Part shown: one piece after another, positions 8,195 to 16,786 of the stretch
Layout of the letters: each line of letters starts with the position of its first letter
Numbering within the stretch: position 1 is the stretch's first letter
Origin: an uncultured Clostridia bacterium
GTDB lineage: Bacteria; Bacillota; Clostridia; Oscillospirales; Acutalibacteraceae
Direction: 5' to 3'
Length of the DNA: 64,000 nucleotides
NCBI GenBank assembly: GCA_947630285.1
Contig: CANRHD010000007.1
Location: forward strand, 1-64,000
Program-made: the position numbers and the translations under genes
The notes under the pieces: model-generated
Databases searched by the model: none
Told to the model about the DNA's origin: nothing
Seen by the model: only the letters and a program-made list of their open reading frames with translations

Positions 8195-8923
8195 TTATTC
8201 TCTGAACATAAAGCTGTATTCACCGACGGAAATAATATCGCCGTCGTAAAGCGGATACGCCCCAACGACTATCTGACCGTTTAAGTATGTGCCGCTCTGC
8301 GAGTCAAGGTCGGCAACCATCCAGCCGTTCCTCGTCAGATAAACCTCCGCATGCTCACGGGAAATATCGTTCATGGGCAGGCATATGTTACAGTTGTAAT
8401 CCCTGCCTATAAGACAGCTTCCGTTTAAATAATAAGCGCTGTTGTCGGAGAGGTTTACAAGCCTCTCGGCGTTAGTGTAGTCAACAACCGCATTTTCCTC
8501 GTCCTCGTTTGCGCCGTAGCCGTTCGAGGAGAATTTAAGCACGGCGTTTCCAAGCGACAGGGTATCGCCGTCGGATATTTTTCCGGCATGGCTTATCTGC
8601 TTGCCGTTCAGGTACACGCCCGTTTTCGAGTCGGTATCGAACACATACCAGCCGCCCTTTCTCAAAGCGAGTACGGCGTGGAAGCGAGAAACGGTTTTGT
8701 AGTTTTTTAGCGAAATATCGCACGAGCGGCTTCTGCCGATAGAGGTCTCCCAGTTTTCAATTTCAATTTCGCTGTCGTCGGCAAGGTTTACGAGCTTTGC
8801 CATTACCTCACGCCTCGGCCTCAATCTGAAAAGCGAAAAGACGCAGCGCAGCAGTATTATAACTGCGATTACGGCAAAGACATAGCGGACAAGATAATCG
8901 AATTGTTCAAATAAAAAGTCCAT
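8195..8923 (-). CDS. Membrane-anchored protein with two FHA domains
   Basis: 242 residues. One N-terminal membrane helix (about 12-31) is followed by two cytoplasmic forkhead-associated domains: FHA1 with GR at 63-64 and SRFH at 79-82, FHA2 with GR at 173-174 and SREH at 188-191. FHA domains bind phosphothreonine, so the protein probably links Ser/Thr kinase signalling to the SEDS-PBP pair downstream (19-bp gap). Both FHA domains keep the residues needed for phosphopeptide binding. It is the first gene of the operon. Confidence 0.9.
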   Translation of the reverse strand: MDFLFEQFDYLVRYVFAVIAVIILLRCVFSLFRLRPRREVMAKLVNLADDSEIEIENWETSIGRSRSCDISLKNYKTVSRFHAVLALRKGGWYVFDTDSKTGVYLNGKQISHAGKISDGDTLSLGNAVLKFSSNGYGANEDEENAVVDYTNAERLVNLSDNSAYYLNGSCLIGRDYNCNICLPMNDISREHAEVYLTRNGWMVADLDSQSGTYLNGQIVVGAYPLYDGDIISVGEYSFMFRE

Positions 8924-8974
8924 TGTTTCTCCTTTCCCGGCATAATTGAACCAATAATTAAAAATATATTATAT

Positions 8975-9003
8975 AGAATACAATCAAACCGCCGAAATGT
9001 CAA
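8975..9003 (-). promoter_or_regulatory. Promoter of the FHA-SEDS-PBP operon
   Basis: On the minus strand TTGACA (complement of 8998-9003), a 17-nt spacer, then TATTCT (complement of 8975-8980), about 50 nt upstream of the FHA start codon. It is divergent from the epimerase promoter. Confidence 0.6.
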
Positions 9004-9022
9004 TAAATTACAGCGCTTATTC

Positions 9023-9051
9023 TTGACACATTTAAAATAAAATTATATACT
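9023..9051 (+). promoter_or_regulatory. Promoter of the aldose 1-epimerase gene
   Basis: A perfect TTGACA (9023-9028), a 17-nt spacer, then TATACT (9046-9051), 30 nt before the start codon. Confidence 0.75.
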
Positions 9052-9080
9052 TGATTTGACAAAAACAAGGGGGAACGGCT

Positions 9081-10127
9081 ATGGAAACTCAAAAATCATT
9101 ATATGGTATCACAAAGGACGGAAAAGAGGTTTATTCCTTTATAATAAAAAACAAAACGGGCTCGTATGTAGAGCTTATTTCATACGGCGCCACGCTCAAT
9201 AAAATAGTTGTTCCCGACAGGGATAACAATTTTGCCGATGTGCTTGTGGGCTTCGACACTATGGAGGGTCAGGAGCTTTGCACGGACTCGCAGGGCAGAA
9301 CCGTCGGCAGGGTGGCAAACCGCATATCGGGCAGGGGAATTGACATTGACGGCAAAAACTATCAGATTACCAAGAATGTAAACGGCAAATTTACCCTCCA
9401 CTCAAACCACGAGTATGAGACGGCGGTTTGGGATTACGAGATATTGCCCGACAACAGCGTAAGGTTCACTTACCGCAGTCCCGACGGGGCGGAGGGCTTC
9501 CCCGGTAAGGTTGACAACGAGGTTACATTTTCGTTTAACGATGAAAACGAGCTTATCATTAAATATAACTGTGTTCCGAGTGAAAAATGCCCTCTCAGCG
9601 TAACGAACCACGCCTATTTTAACCTAAACGGCTATGACGGCGGAAGCATACTTGACCACAGCGTTAAGCTTTACTGCGACGCCTATACGCCCACAGACCC
9701 CGATGCGTTGCCCACAGGCGAAATCAGAAGCGTTGAGGGCACGGCGTTTGATTTCAGAGAGGCTAAAATCATCGGCAGAGATGTCGGTGCGGACGACGAA
9801 CAGCTTAAAATCGGAAAGGGCTACGACCACAATTTCAGGATTGAAAATTACGACGGCAGTTTAAGGCTCTATGCCGAGGTTAAGTCGGAAAAGAGCGGCA
9901 GAATTATGTATTGCAGTACGGATCTTCCCGGCGTTCAGTTCTATATAGGCAACTTTATGGACGGTTCGCAGACGGGTAAGGGCGGAAAGCCGCTCGAATA
10001 CCGCACGGGCTTCTGCCTTGAGACGCAGTATTTCCCCGACGCCGTAAATCACAGCGAGTTCATACAAAATATTTTTTCACCGGAAAAGCCCTTTGTTTCA
10101 ACCTCTGTCTACAGGTTTTCAAAGTAA
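9081..10127 (+). CDS. galM: Aldose 1-epimerase (galactose mutarotase)
   Basis: 348 residues of the GalM fold. The recognisable elements are the N-terminal YVELISYGATLNKIVVPD, GRVANRI, the catalytic-His region VTNHAYFNLNG, and the catalytic-Glu region ETQYFPDAVNH near the C-terminus. It interconverts alpha and beta anomers of hexoses, feeding galactose or glucose into metabolism. It stands alone between a divergent operon and a two-component system, with its own promoter and a GGGGGAA ribosome site. The exact sugar specificity is unknown. Confidence 0.92.
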   Translation: METQKSLYGITKDGKEVYSFIIKNKTGSYVELISYGATLNKIVVPDRDNNFADVLVGFDTMEGQELCTDSQGRTVGRVANRISGRGIDIDGKNYQITKNVNGKFTLHSNHEYETAVWDYEILPDNSVRFTYRSPDGAEGFPGKVDNEVTFSFNDENELIIKYNCVPSEKCPLSVTNHAYFNLNGYDGGSILDHSVKLYCDAYTPTDPDALPTGEIRSVEGTAFDFREAKIIGRDVGADDEQLKIGKGYDHNFRIENYDGSLRLYAEVKSEKSGRIMYCSTDLPGVQFYIGNFMDGSQTGKGGKPLEYRTGFCLETQYFPDAVNHSEFIQNIFSPEKPFVSTSVYRFSK

Positions 10128-10144
10128 AAAATTTTAATCGAAGC

Positions 10145-10175
10145 GGAGTTTTGGATAGTTTTCAAAACTCTGTTT
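10145..10175 (+). terminator. Probable terminator after galM
   Basis: The 8-bp inverted repeat GAGTTTTG (10146-10153) and CAAAACTC (10163-10170) is followed by TGTTTT. The stem is AT-rich and the tail short, so confidence is moderate. Confidence 0.5.
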
Positions 10176-10306
10176 TGCTGTCGTTAATCCTCACCGCAAA
10201 ACAGCTTACAACAGGCCGTGACAATTTAATAATTGTTGATTTTTTGTTCACATCTAATTTTTATTTTCATTTATAATTAAAGTGTAAACCATAAGGAGGA
10301 TAAAAT

Positions 10307-10999
10307 ATGCCAAACGAAAAAATACTTATAGTTGACGATGATATTAATATTTGCGAGCTGTTAAGGCTTTATCTTGAAAAAGAGGGCTTTACGACCAAAA
10401 TTGTAAACGACGGTATGTCGGCGATCAGCGCATTTAAGCAGGACGAACCCGACCTTATGCTTCTTGACATAATGCTTCCTCAGCTTGACGGCTGGCAGGT
10501 TTGCCGTGAAATACGCAAGTTTTCATATAAACCCATAATAATGCTCACCGCAAAAGGGGAGACCTTTGACAAGGTCCTCGGGCTGGAATTGGGCGCCGAC
10601 GACTATGTTACAAAGCCCTTTGACACTAAGGAAATAGTTGCGAGAATAAAGGCCGTGCTAAGGCGGAGCAGTTCGTCCTCCGTTCCCGAAGCGGTAAAGG
10701 AAGTAAACTTTGACAAGCTTTCCGTAAACCTTGAAAATTACGAAATGAAAGTAAACGGCGTTCAGATAGACACTCCGCCCAAGGAGCTTGAGCTGATATT
10801 CCATCTCGCTTCAAACCCGAACAGGGTTTTCTCAAGGGATCAGCTCCTTGACGAGGTATGGGGCTTCGATTATTACGGCGATTCGAGAACGGTTGATGTG
10901 CATGTCAAAAGGCTCAGGGAAAAGCTTGAGGGCGTTTCCGACAAGTGGGAGCTTAAAACCGTTTGGGGCGTAGGATATAAATTTGAAACGAAGGATTAA
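10307..10999 (+). CDS. OmpR/PhoB-family response regulator
   Basis: 230 residues: an N-terminal receiver domain (acidic pocket DDD at 10-12, phospho-acceptor Asp54 in LLDIMLP, Lys103 in TKPFD) and a C-terminal winged-helix DNA-binding domain ending VKRLREKLEG...VWGVGYKFE. The cognate histidine kinase gene starts 5 bp downstream. The nearby HtrA-like protease gene suggests an envelope or antibiotic stress regulon. The start has AAGGAGGA. A weak -10 (TATAAT, 10272-10277) lies upstream, but I see no convincing -35. Confidence 0.93.
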   Translation: MPNEKILIVDDDINICELLRLYLEKEGFTTKIVNDGMSAISAFKQDEPDLMLLDIMLPQLDGWQVCREIRKFSYKPIIMLTAKGETFDKVLGLELGADDYVTKPFDTKEIVARIKAVLRRSSSSSVPEAVKEVNFDKLSVNLENYEMKVNGVQIDTPPKELELIFHLASNPNRVFSRDQLLDEVWGFDYYGDSRTVDVHVKRLREKLEGVSDKWELKTVWGVGYKFETKD

Positions 11000-11004
11000 T
11001 TTTT

Positions 11005-12531
11005 ATGCCTGCAAAAGTTTGCAAATCATTTTTAAAAAGAGGAAAGGAAATAATTAAAAACAGGGAAATATTTTTGAAATATTTTTCCGCTTTCCTCATA
11101 CTTGAATTTATTTGCTTTGCCATTTTGGGAGCGTCGTTCAGCGTGTTCGGCGCAAACAACTGGTTCAATCAGACACGCAATCTGCTCCATGAAAACTCAA
11201 AAAATGTATCCGACCTCACCACGGAGGTATTGGAGACACGAATTAACTCCGATTTACAGGGCTCTATGTTTATGCTTTGTAATAATATTTCAATGATTTC
11301 AAAAGCTATTAACGCAGATATTTATGTTTGCAATCTTGCAGGCGATGTCATTCTGTGCAAGGACCTCGTTACGGACGAATACGAAATTGTAAGCGACGGG
11401 AAATGTATAGTCCACTCAATGTACCATATCCCGAAAACAATAATCAATGAGGCTCAAAAGGGCGATTATTCAAATATCCGCACAACTCTCGGAGGGGTGT
11501 ATTCCAAAGAGCAGATTGTGGCCGCCGACCCGATTATAGTAAACGGTAAGGTCGTTGCGATAGTCTTTGCGGCAACACCTGCTTCCACGGGCGCCGCAGC
11601 TTTCTTTTCAAGTACCTTAAAGGCGTTTCTGCTGGCCTCCGCATTTTCGCTTTTGATAGGCGCAGTTGCTATTTATTTCTTCATAAACAACATTTTAAGT
11701 CCCCTTAAAGATATGTCCAACGCCACAAAATCCTACGCCAAGGGCGATTTCAGCTACAGAGTACGGGTACGGGGCGGACGGGAGCTTGAGAGCCTGTTAA
11801 GGGAATTTAACAAAATGGCTTCCAACCTTGCCATGCTTGAGAGCTCGAGGAGGAGCTTCGTTGCGAATGTTTCCCACGAATTGAAAACTCCCATGACCAC
11901 CATCGGCGGATTTATTGACGGAATACTTGACGGAACCATTCCGCCGGAAAAGCAAAATCACTATCTTGAAATAGTTTCAAACGAAACGAAACGCCTTTCG
12001 AGGCTTGTTGTTTCAATGCTTAACATCTCCAAAATCGAGGAGGGCGAGTTAAACTTAACTCCCAAGCAGTTTAATATAACAAACGATATTATTAATGTTA
12101 TTATCTCATTTGAACAGCAAATTGAGCATAATAATATTGAGATAAGCGGATTAGACAAGCTTGAACCCCTGCTCGTCAATGCCGACGAGGATATGATACA
12201 CCAGGTAATATATAATCTCGTTGACAATGCGGTTAAGTTCACCAAGGACGGCACAATTACCGCAACCGCCGTGAAAAATTCCGACAAATCGGTTACGGTG
12301 ACAATTTTAAATACCGGTTCGGGCATTTCGTCCGAGGATTTATCTAAGATTTTCGAGAGGTTTTACAAGGTCGATAAATCGCGCAGCTTTGATACAAAGA
12401 GCGCAGGTTTGGGCCTGTATATTGTAAAGACAATAGTTGAAATGCACGGCGGAAGCGTTAAGGCGGACAGCGTGGAAAATGAATACACCGCATTCAGCTT
12501 TACTCTGCCCGAGTATCCTCCGGGAAACTGA
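11005..12531 (+). CDS. Membrane sensor histidine kinase
   Basis: 508 residues. Membrane segments at about 28-50 and 205-229 enclose an extracellular sensor domain of about 150 residues. A HAMP domain follows, then the dimerisation domain with the phospho-accepting His291 (SHELKTPMTT) and an ATPase domain with N box NLVDNAVKF and a glycine-rich GLGLYIVK. It would phosphorylate the response regulator encoded just upstream. The extracellular domain resembles the general Cache/PAS-like sensors of such kinases, but its ligand cannot be told. Confidence 0.93.
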   Translation: MPAKVCKSFLKRGKEIIKNREIFLKYFSAFLILEFICFAILGASFSVFGANNWFNQTRNLLHENSKNVSDLTTEVLETRINSDLQGSMFMLCNNISMISKAINADIYVCNLAGDVILCKDLVTDEYEIVSDGKCIVHSMYHIPKTIINEAQKGDYSNIRTTLGGVYSKEQIVAADPIIVNGKVVAIVFAATPASTGAAAFFSSTLKAFLLASAFSLLIGAVAIYFFINNILSPLKDMSNATKSYAKGDFSYRVRVRGGRELESLLREFNKMASNLAMLESSRRSFVANVSHELKTPMTTIGGFIDGILDGTIPPEKQNHYLEIVSNETKRLSRLVVSMLNISKIEEGELNLTPKQFNITNDIINVIISFEQQIEHNNIEISGLDKLEPLLVNADEDMIHQVIYNLVDNAVKFTKDGTITATAVKNSDKSVTVTILNTGSGISSEDLSKIFERFYKVDKSRSFDTKSAGLGLYIVKTIVEMHGGSVKADSVENEYTAFSFTLPEYPPGN

Positions 12532-12544
12532 AAAAACTTTAAAC

Positions 12545-12559
12545 CTTGTTAATAACAAG
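12545..12559 (+). promoter_or_regulatory. 15-bp perfect inverted repeat upstream of htrA
   Basis: CTTGTTA-A-TAACAAG lies between the kinase stop and the protease start, followed by AAGTTA direct repeats (12557-12562, 12571-12576). No U tract follows, so it is not a terminator. It may be an operator for the neighbouring regulator, but this is inference. Confidence 0.4.
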
Positions 12560-12611
12560 TTAATATTATTAAGTTAGCATATAAGCAGAAAAACCACAGG
12601 AGGTTTTAGTC

Positions 12612-14267
12612 ATGAGCGAATTTGACAACAACAATTTTAACGGTGGGGAAAATGAAAACGGGACTTCAAACGATGAAAATTTAAACGCACAGCAGGAAGA
12701 AAATTTGGGCTCACAGCAGGAGGAAGCTCCTAATACGGCGCAGACCGAAAACAACGGTTCGCAGTCCGATTACGAAGGTTCTCCCAAAGAGAGCCGGACA
12801 CCCGAACAGCCCGTAAATAATTATCCCCCCGAGCAGAATTACAACGGCAATTCGGCCGGGCAAAGATATTATTACGGTCAAAATCCTCAGCCCTACGGCA
12901 GAAAAGGCTCGCCTAATTATGTATATTACGGCAACAATTCCAACAGGGGAAACTATCCCTATCAGCCGCCGTACAGCCCTCAGCAGAATATGCCTCATAA
13001 CGGCGCCGAGGGCCCTGACGGTTCATTCGGGCCAAACAGGCAAAACGCCTCCAATAAAAAGGGCAAAAAGGTTTTTGCGGTCTGCATAGTATCAATAGCG
13101 CTGATCTCGGTACTTTTAATCATTTTTACCTCAACAGGTATGTTTTCAAGCGAAAAGAAAACCGAAAAGCAAAAGGTTGACGCACCCTCCTTACAGGTTT
13201 CCGACTCCTCAACCGATTCGGCCGCCTCGGTATCAACGGGCTTCACGGCGGCAGATGTTTACGAAAAGGTTAAAGAAAGCTCTGTAGGCGTTTTGGTTTA
13301 CTCGTCGAACACCACCGTTACCGCAGGCGAAGGCTCCGGCGTTATAGTCGGCGAGGACAAAACCGGCAAGTACACATATATTATCACCTGCGCCCATGTT
13401 GTTGACAACAGCAGTTCGGTAACAATTCAGCTCTACGACGAAACCAAGTGCGACGCAACCGTAATAGGCGCCGACGAGAGAACGGACATCGCCGTATTGA
13501 GAATTGCAAAAACAGGGCTTAAAGCCTTTGAAATAGGCGACTCCGATAAGCTTGCCGTAGGCGAAACGGTTTACGCCATAGGCAATCCCGGCGGCGTTGA
13601 CTTTGCCGGCTCGTTCACGGACGGTATGATTTCCGCAATCGCAAGGCCGATAAGCAGTGAGATAGGCTATAAAATGATTTGCCTCCAGCATACGGCGGCC
13701 ATCAACCCGGGAAATTCGGGCGGCGCTCTTGTAAACGCAAAGGGTCAGCTCATAGGCATAAATTCTTCAAAAATCGCAAATACAAGCTATGAGGGTATGG
13801 GCTTTGCCGTTCCGTCCAAAACATTTACGGAGGTCTACAACGAAATTATAGAACACGGCTATGTTACAAACAGACCCAAGCTCGGCATAACCTATACTCC
13901 GGCCTCGGCAAGCCAGACTTATTCTATGATAGTGGGCGTTAAAGGGCTTCCCAAAGGCTCTATTATCATACAGTCGATAAATGTTGACAGCTCCCTTGTA
14001 GGCAAGGGCGTAGAGGTAGGCGACCTCATTACCAAGGTAAACGGAAAAGAGCTTGAAAACTCCGATTCTCTGCCGCAGTTGATTGAAAAATCCAAAGTGG
14101 GCGATAAGCTGAAGCTTACTATCTGCCACATCGACAAGAATTATGAAATCAAAGAATTTGAAGTCGAAACCACATTGGTAGAGGATAAGGGCGAGTCCGA
14201 TGATGTTGAGGAAATGACCACTTCTGCGTATAATTGGAATCCTTTCGGCAGTTATTTCGGCAACTGA
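12612..14267 (+). CDS. HtrA/DegP-type membrane serine protease with PDZ domain
   Basis: 551 residues. The first ~150 are a low-complexity cytoplasmic region rich in Asn, Gln, Tyr, Pro and Gly. A membrane helix follows (about 153-173), then an extracellular trypsin-like domain with the triad His262 (TCAHVVD), Asp292 (ERTDIAVL) and Ser369 (NPGNSGGAL), and a C-terminal PDZ domain (about 410-515). HtrA proteins degrade misfolded proteins at the cell surface. Location directly after a two-component system fits control by envelope stress, as for CssRS in Bacillus. The long polar N-terminal tail is longer than in Bacillus HtrA. Confidence 0.93.
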   Translation: MSEFDNNNFNGGENENGTSNDENLNAQQEENLGSQQEEAPNTAQTENNGSQSDYEGSPKESRTPEQPVNNYPPEQNYNGNSAGQRYYYGQNPQPYGRKGSPNYVYYGNNSNRGNYPYQPPYSPQQNMPHNGAEGPDGSFGPNRQNASNKKGKKVFAVCIVSIALISVLLIIFTSTGMFSSEKKTEKQKVDAPSLQVSDSSTDSAASVSTGFTAADVYEKVKESSVGVLVYSSNTTVTAGEGSGVIVGEDKTGKYTYIITCAHVVDNSSSVTIQLYDETKCDATVIGADERTDIAVLRIAKTGLKAFEIGDSDKLAVGETVYAIGNPGGVDFAGSFTDGMISAIARPISSEIGYKMICLQHTAAINPGNSGGALVNAKGQLIGINSSKIANTSYEGMGFAVPSKTFTEVYNEIIEHGYVTNRPKLGITYTPASASQTYSMIVGVKGLPKGSIIIQSINVDSSLVGKGVEVGDLITKVNGKELENSDSLPQLIEKSKVGDKLKLTICHIDKNYEIKEFEVETTLVEDKGESDDVEEMTTSAYNWNPFGSYFGN

Positions 14268-14275
14268 TAAAGTCT

Positions 14276-14317
14276 AAAAGCGAAGACTTGCGGCAAAGCG
14301 TAAATCTTCGCTTTTTT
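14276..14317 (+). terminator. Terminator after htrA
   Basis: AAAAGCGAAGA (14276-14286) pairs with TCTTCGCTTTT (14305-14315), and the T run continues to 14317. Confidence 0.8.
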
Positions 14318-14318
14318 A

Positions 14319-14346
14319 TTGTCATATTTTGAAAAAGTGCTATAAT
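14319..14346 (+). promoter_or_regulatory. Extended -10 promoter of the flavoprotein gene
   Basis: TTGTCA (14319-14324), a 16-nt spacer, and TATAAT (14341-14346) preceded by TGC, an extended -10 element. Confidence 0.7.
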
Positions 14347-14380
14347 AATATTACTATAATCTAATTTGAGGTGAGTAACA

Positions 14381-14881
14381 GTGTTTAAGGAAATTAACAT
14401 AAGGGATTTAAAGAAATCCCCGGTGCAGATGATAAGCGACGAGTGGGCCCTGCTCACTGCCGGAAGCGAACAGAGCTTTAATACAATGACCGTTTCCTGG
14501 GGAGCGCTCGGCGAGCTGTGGGGGAAAGATGTTGTTATTTGCTTTGTCCGTCCGCAGAGATATACCTACGAGTTTATGGAGAAGGGCGATACCTTTACGC
14601 TCAGCTTCTTTGACGGCGAATACAAAAAGGAATTGGGCATTTGCGGCTCAAAATCCGGCAGGGACTGCGATAAAATGAAAGAGACGGGCTTCGTTCCCGT
14701 AAAGGCGGGTAACGGCGTTTCGTTTGAGCAGGCGCATACCGTTATAGTTTGCAAAAAAATTGCATATCAGGATATGAGCGAGGACGGCTTTTTGTCGCAG
14801 GATATAAAAAACAACTATTCAAACGGCGATTATCACAGAACATATGTAGGGGAAATACAAAAGGTTCTTGTAAAAGAATAA
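14381..14881 (+). CDS. Flavin reductase-like FMN-binding split-barrel protein
   Basis: 166 residues with the pattern of the flavin reductase-like domain: NTMTVSWGALGELWGKD, then FVRPQRYTYEFMEKGDTFTLSFF. Such proteins bind FMN and either reduce flavins with NAD(P)H or act as small oxidoreductases. The substrate is unknown. It starts with GTG preceded by GAGGTGAG, has its own promoter, and appears to be a single-gene unit between htrA and the 5S rRNA gene. Confidence 0.82.
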   Translation: MFKEINIRDLKKSPVQMISDEWALLTAGSEQSFNTMTVSWGALGELWGKDVVICFVRPQRYTYEFMEKGDTFTLSFFDGEYKKELGICGSKSGRDCDKMKETGFVPVKAGNGVSFEQAHTVIVCKKIAYQDMSEDGFLSQDIKNNYSNGDYHRTYVGEIQKVLVKE

Positions 14882-14925
14882 TTAACGGTTTGTAAAAAAT
14901 ATTTTAAATTTTTTGTAAAAAACCC

Positions 14926-14954
14926 TTGCATTTTATATTAAGCTGTGATATAAT
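14926..14954 (+). promoter_or_regulatory. Promoter of the 5S rRNA gene
   Basis: TTGCAT (14926-14931), a 17-nt spacer, and TATAAT (14949-14954) with an extended TGA. It lies 45 nt before the 5S gene; the leader contains a small CTGCC/GGCAG hairpin. Confidence 0.75.
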
Positions 14955-14999
14955 TTATCACGCACTTGAGAGATCTGCCGTTGGGCAGGTTTTTCAAAA

Positions 15000-15115
<116 letters not shown>

Positions 15116-15121
15116 ATAATT

Positions 15122-15155
15122 AAAAGTAGTTCTCCAATAGGGGAGCTATTTTTTT
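15122..15155 (+). terminator. Terminator of the 5S rRNA gene
   Basis: AAAAGTAGTTCTCC (15122-15135) pairs, with several G-U pairs, with GGGGAGCTATTTT (15140-15152), followed by a T7 run. Confidence 0.85.
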
Positions 15156-15296
15156 GCCCTTTTTTAAAAATTTTATTTTTATTTTGTTAACAAAATGTAA
15201 ATTCAGGGCGATAAACGAAAAAACAGCGCCCCGTTTATTGTTAAATAAAGGCTTTTGTGCTAATATATTATTACTGATATATTCAGGGGTGGTTTG

Positions 15297-16184
15297 TTGT
15301 TCGGCTATGTAAAGCCTTGTAAAGCGGAGCTTAAAATAAAAGAATACGAAACATATAAGGCCGTATATTGCTCCCTTTGCAGAACATTGGGAAAGGAATA
15401 CGGCGTTTTAACAAGATTTTTTCTCACTTACGACGCAGTATTTTTTGCGCTCTTTTTAAAATGCGTTTCCCAAAGCGCTCCCGACTGCGCCCACAGCGGC
15501 GTTTGCAGGTTTAATCCCTTAAAAAAATGCAATTATATTGATGAGGACGAAATTTTAAAAAAGGCCGCCGCTTTAACCGTTATAATGTTCTATTATAAGT
15601 TAAGGGACAATATCGGGGACTCGCCGTTTTACAAAAAAATCGCCTTATATTTGATTTATCCTTATATAAAATCCAAGTTTAAAAAGGCGAAAAGCCTCTA
15701 TCCGCAATATAATGATATTATAAAAGAGCAGACCGACAGGCAGGCCGTTATCGAAAGGGACAAAAGCGACAGCGTTGATCTCGCCTGCGACCCCTCGGCA
15801 AAGGCGCTTTCCGCAATTTTTACCGCCGATATGACGGACTCTCCGCAAAAGGAGCTTTCGGCAAGAACCGCCTATTGCATAGGCAGGTGGGTCTACCTTA
15901 TGGATGCCTTTGACGACCTGAAAAAAGATATTTCCTCGTCCGGCTACAATCCGTTTATTTATTATTACGGCTTATCGGGTAAAAACGCCGAAGTAACCGA
16001 AAATCAGGAAAAGGAAATTATTTCAAGAATAAGAATAAGCGCAAACGAAGCGGCTGCCGCATTTGAAAAACTGAATAAAAACTGCTATAATTCCATAGTT
16101 GAAAATATAGTGTTCGACGGTCTGGAAAATGAGCTTAATATTTTGATTGATAAGATAAAAAGAGGTGATAAGAATGGCGAATAA
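15297..16184 (+). CDS. DUF5685 family protein
   Basis: 295 residues. The N-terminus FGYVKPCKAELKIKEYETYK and the cysteine motif YCSLCRTLG match the DUF5685 family, common in Clostridia and of unknown function. Further cysteines (PDC, GVC, KKC at about 65-80) suggest metal binding; the rest is mostly helical. I chose the TTG at 15297 (giving MFGYV) because AGGGGTGG lies just before it; TTG at 15294 is also possible. It overlaps the J-domain gene by 11 bp, so the two are translationally coupled and likely act together. Confidence 0.75.
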   Translation: MFGYVKPCKAELKIKEYETYKAVYCSLCRTLGKEYGVLTRFFLTYDAVFFALFLKCVSQSAPDCAHSGVCRFNPLKKCNYIDEDEILKKAAALTVIMFYYKLRDNIGDSPFYKKIALYLIYPYIKSKFKKAKSLYPQYNDIIKEQTDRQAVIERDKSDSVDLACDPSAKALSAIFTADMTDSPQKELSARTAYCIGRWVYLMDAFDDLKKDISSSGYNPFIYYYGLSGKNAEVTENQEKEIISRIRISANEAAAAFEKLNKNCYNSIVENIVFDGLENELNILIDKIKRGDKNGE

Positions 16185-16785
16185 TCCGTATTCTGTGCTT
16201 GGGGTAAGCGAAAACGCAAGCCTCGACGAAATTAAGGACGCATACAGAAGCCTTGCAAAATCATATCATATCAGCGCCGACAACGGCGACAGCGAAGCCT
16301 ATAAAAAAATGGACGAGCTTGACAGAGCTTACGATGAAATTATGATGCAGAGGAACAACGGATATTCTTCCGCTTCTTACACTTCACAGGGCGCCGATTA
16401 TCAAAGCGCAGATTATTCCCAGTTTTCAGATGTAAGGGAAAAAATAAATATCGGCCGTTACGAGGACGCCGAAATGATACTTGACGGCATACCGGTCGAT
16501 ATGAGAAATGCCGAGTGGTATTATTTAAAGGGCAGAATTCAGCAAAACAGGGGCTGGTTTGACGAGGCTTACAAAAACTACGCCTCTGCCTGCAACAGAG
16601 AGCCCGAAAATACCGAGTACAGAAATGCTTTTGACAATTTGAATAACTACACAAACGGAGGTTACAGGCAGACTCACAGCTCTCAGCCAAGCGGATGCAG
16701 CAGCTGTGACATCTGTACGGGACTTATGTGCGCCGACTGTTGCTGTGAATGTTTCGGCGGCGATCATTTAATTCCCTGTTGTTGA
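16174..16785 (+). CDS. Atypical J-domain protein lacking HPD, with Cys-rich tail
   Basis: 203 residues. Residues 1-55 form a J-domain (NPYSVLGVSENASLDEIKDAYRSLAKSYH), but the HPD tripeptide needed to stimulate DnaK ATPase is replaced by HIS. The middle (about 85-155) looks like a short helical TPR-like segment (KGRIQQNRGWFDEAYKNYASA). The last 30 residues hold nine cysteines (CSSCDIC, CADCCCEC, CC), a probable metal site. I start at ATG 16174, after AGAGGTGAT, rather than the ATA at 16165. It overlaps the DUF5685 gene. Function unknown. Confidence 0.78.
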   Translation: MANNPYSVLGVSENASLDEIKDAYRSLAKSYHISADNGDSEAYKKMDELDRAYDEIMMQRNNGYSSASYTSQGADYQSADYSQFSDVREKINIGRYEDAEMILDGIPVDMRNAEWYYLKGRIQQNRGWFDEAYKNYASACNREPENTEYRNAFDNLNNYTNGGYRQTHSSQPSGCSSCDICTGLMCADCCCECFGGDHLIPCC

Positions 16786-16786
16786 T

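Noticed and set aside
10241..10277. Strong promoter before the response regulator
   Set aside because: TATAAT is present, but no -35 hexamer lies at a normal distance (TTCACA is at 19 nt, TTGTTC at 22 nt).
13233..13691. Minus-strand open frame opposite the HtrA protease domain
   Set aside because: It is the antisense of a conserved catalytic region, without start signals.
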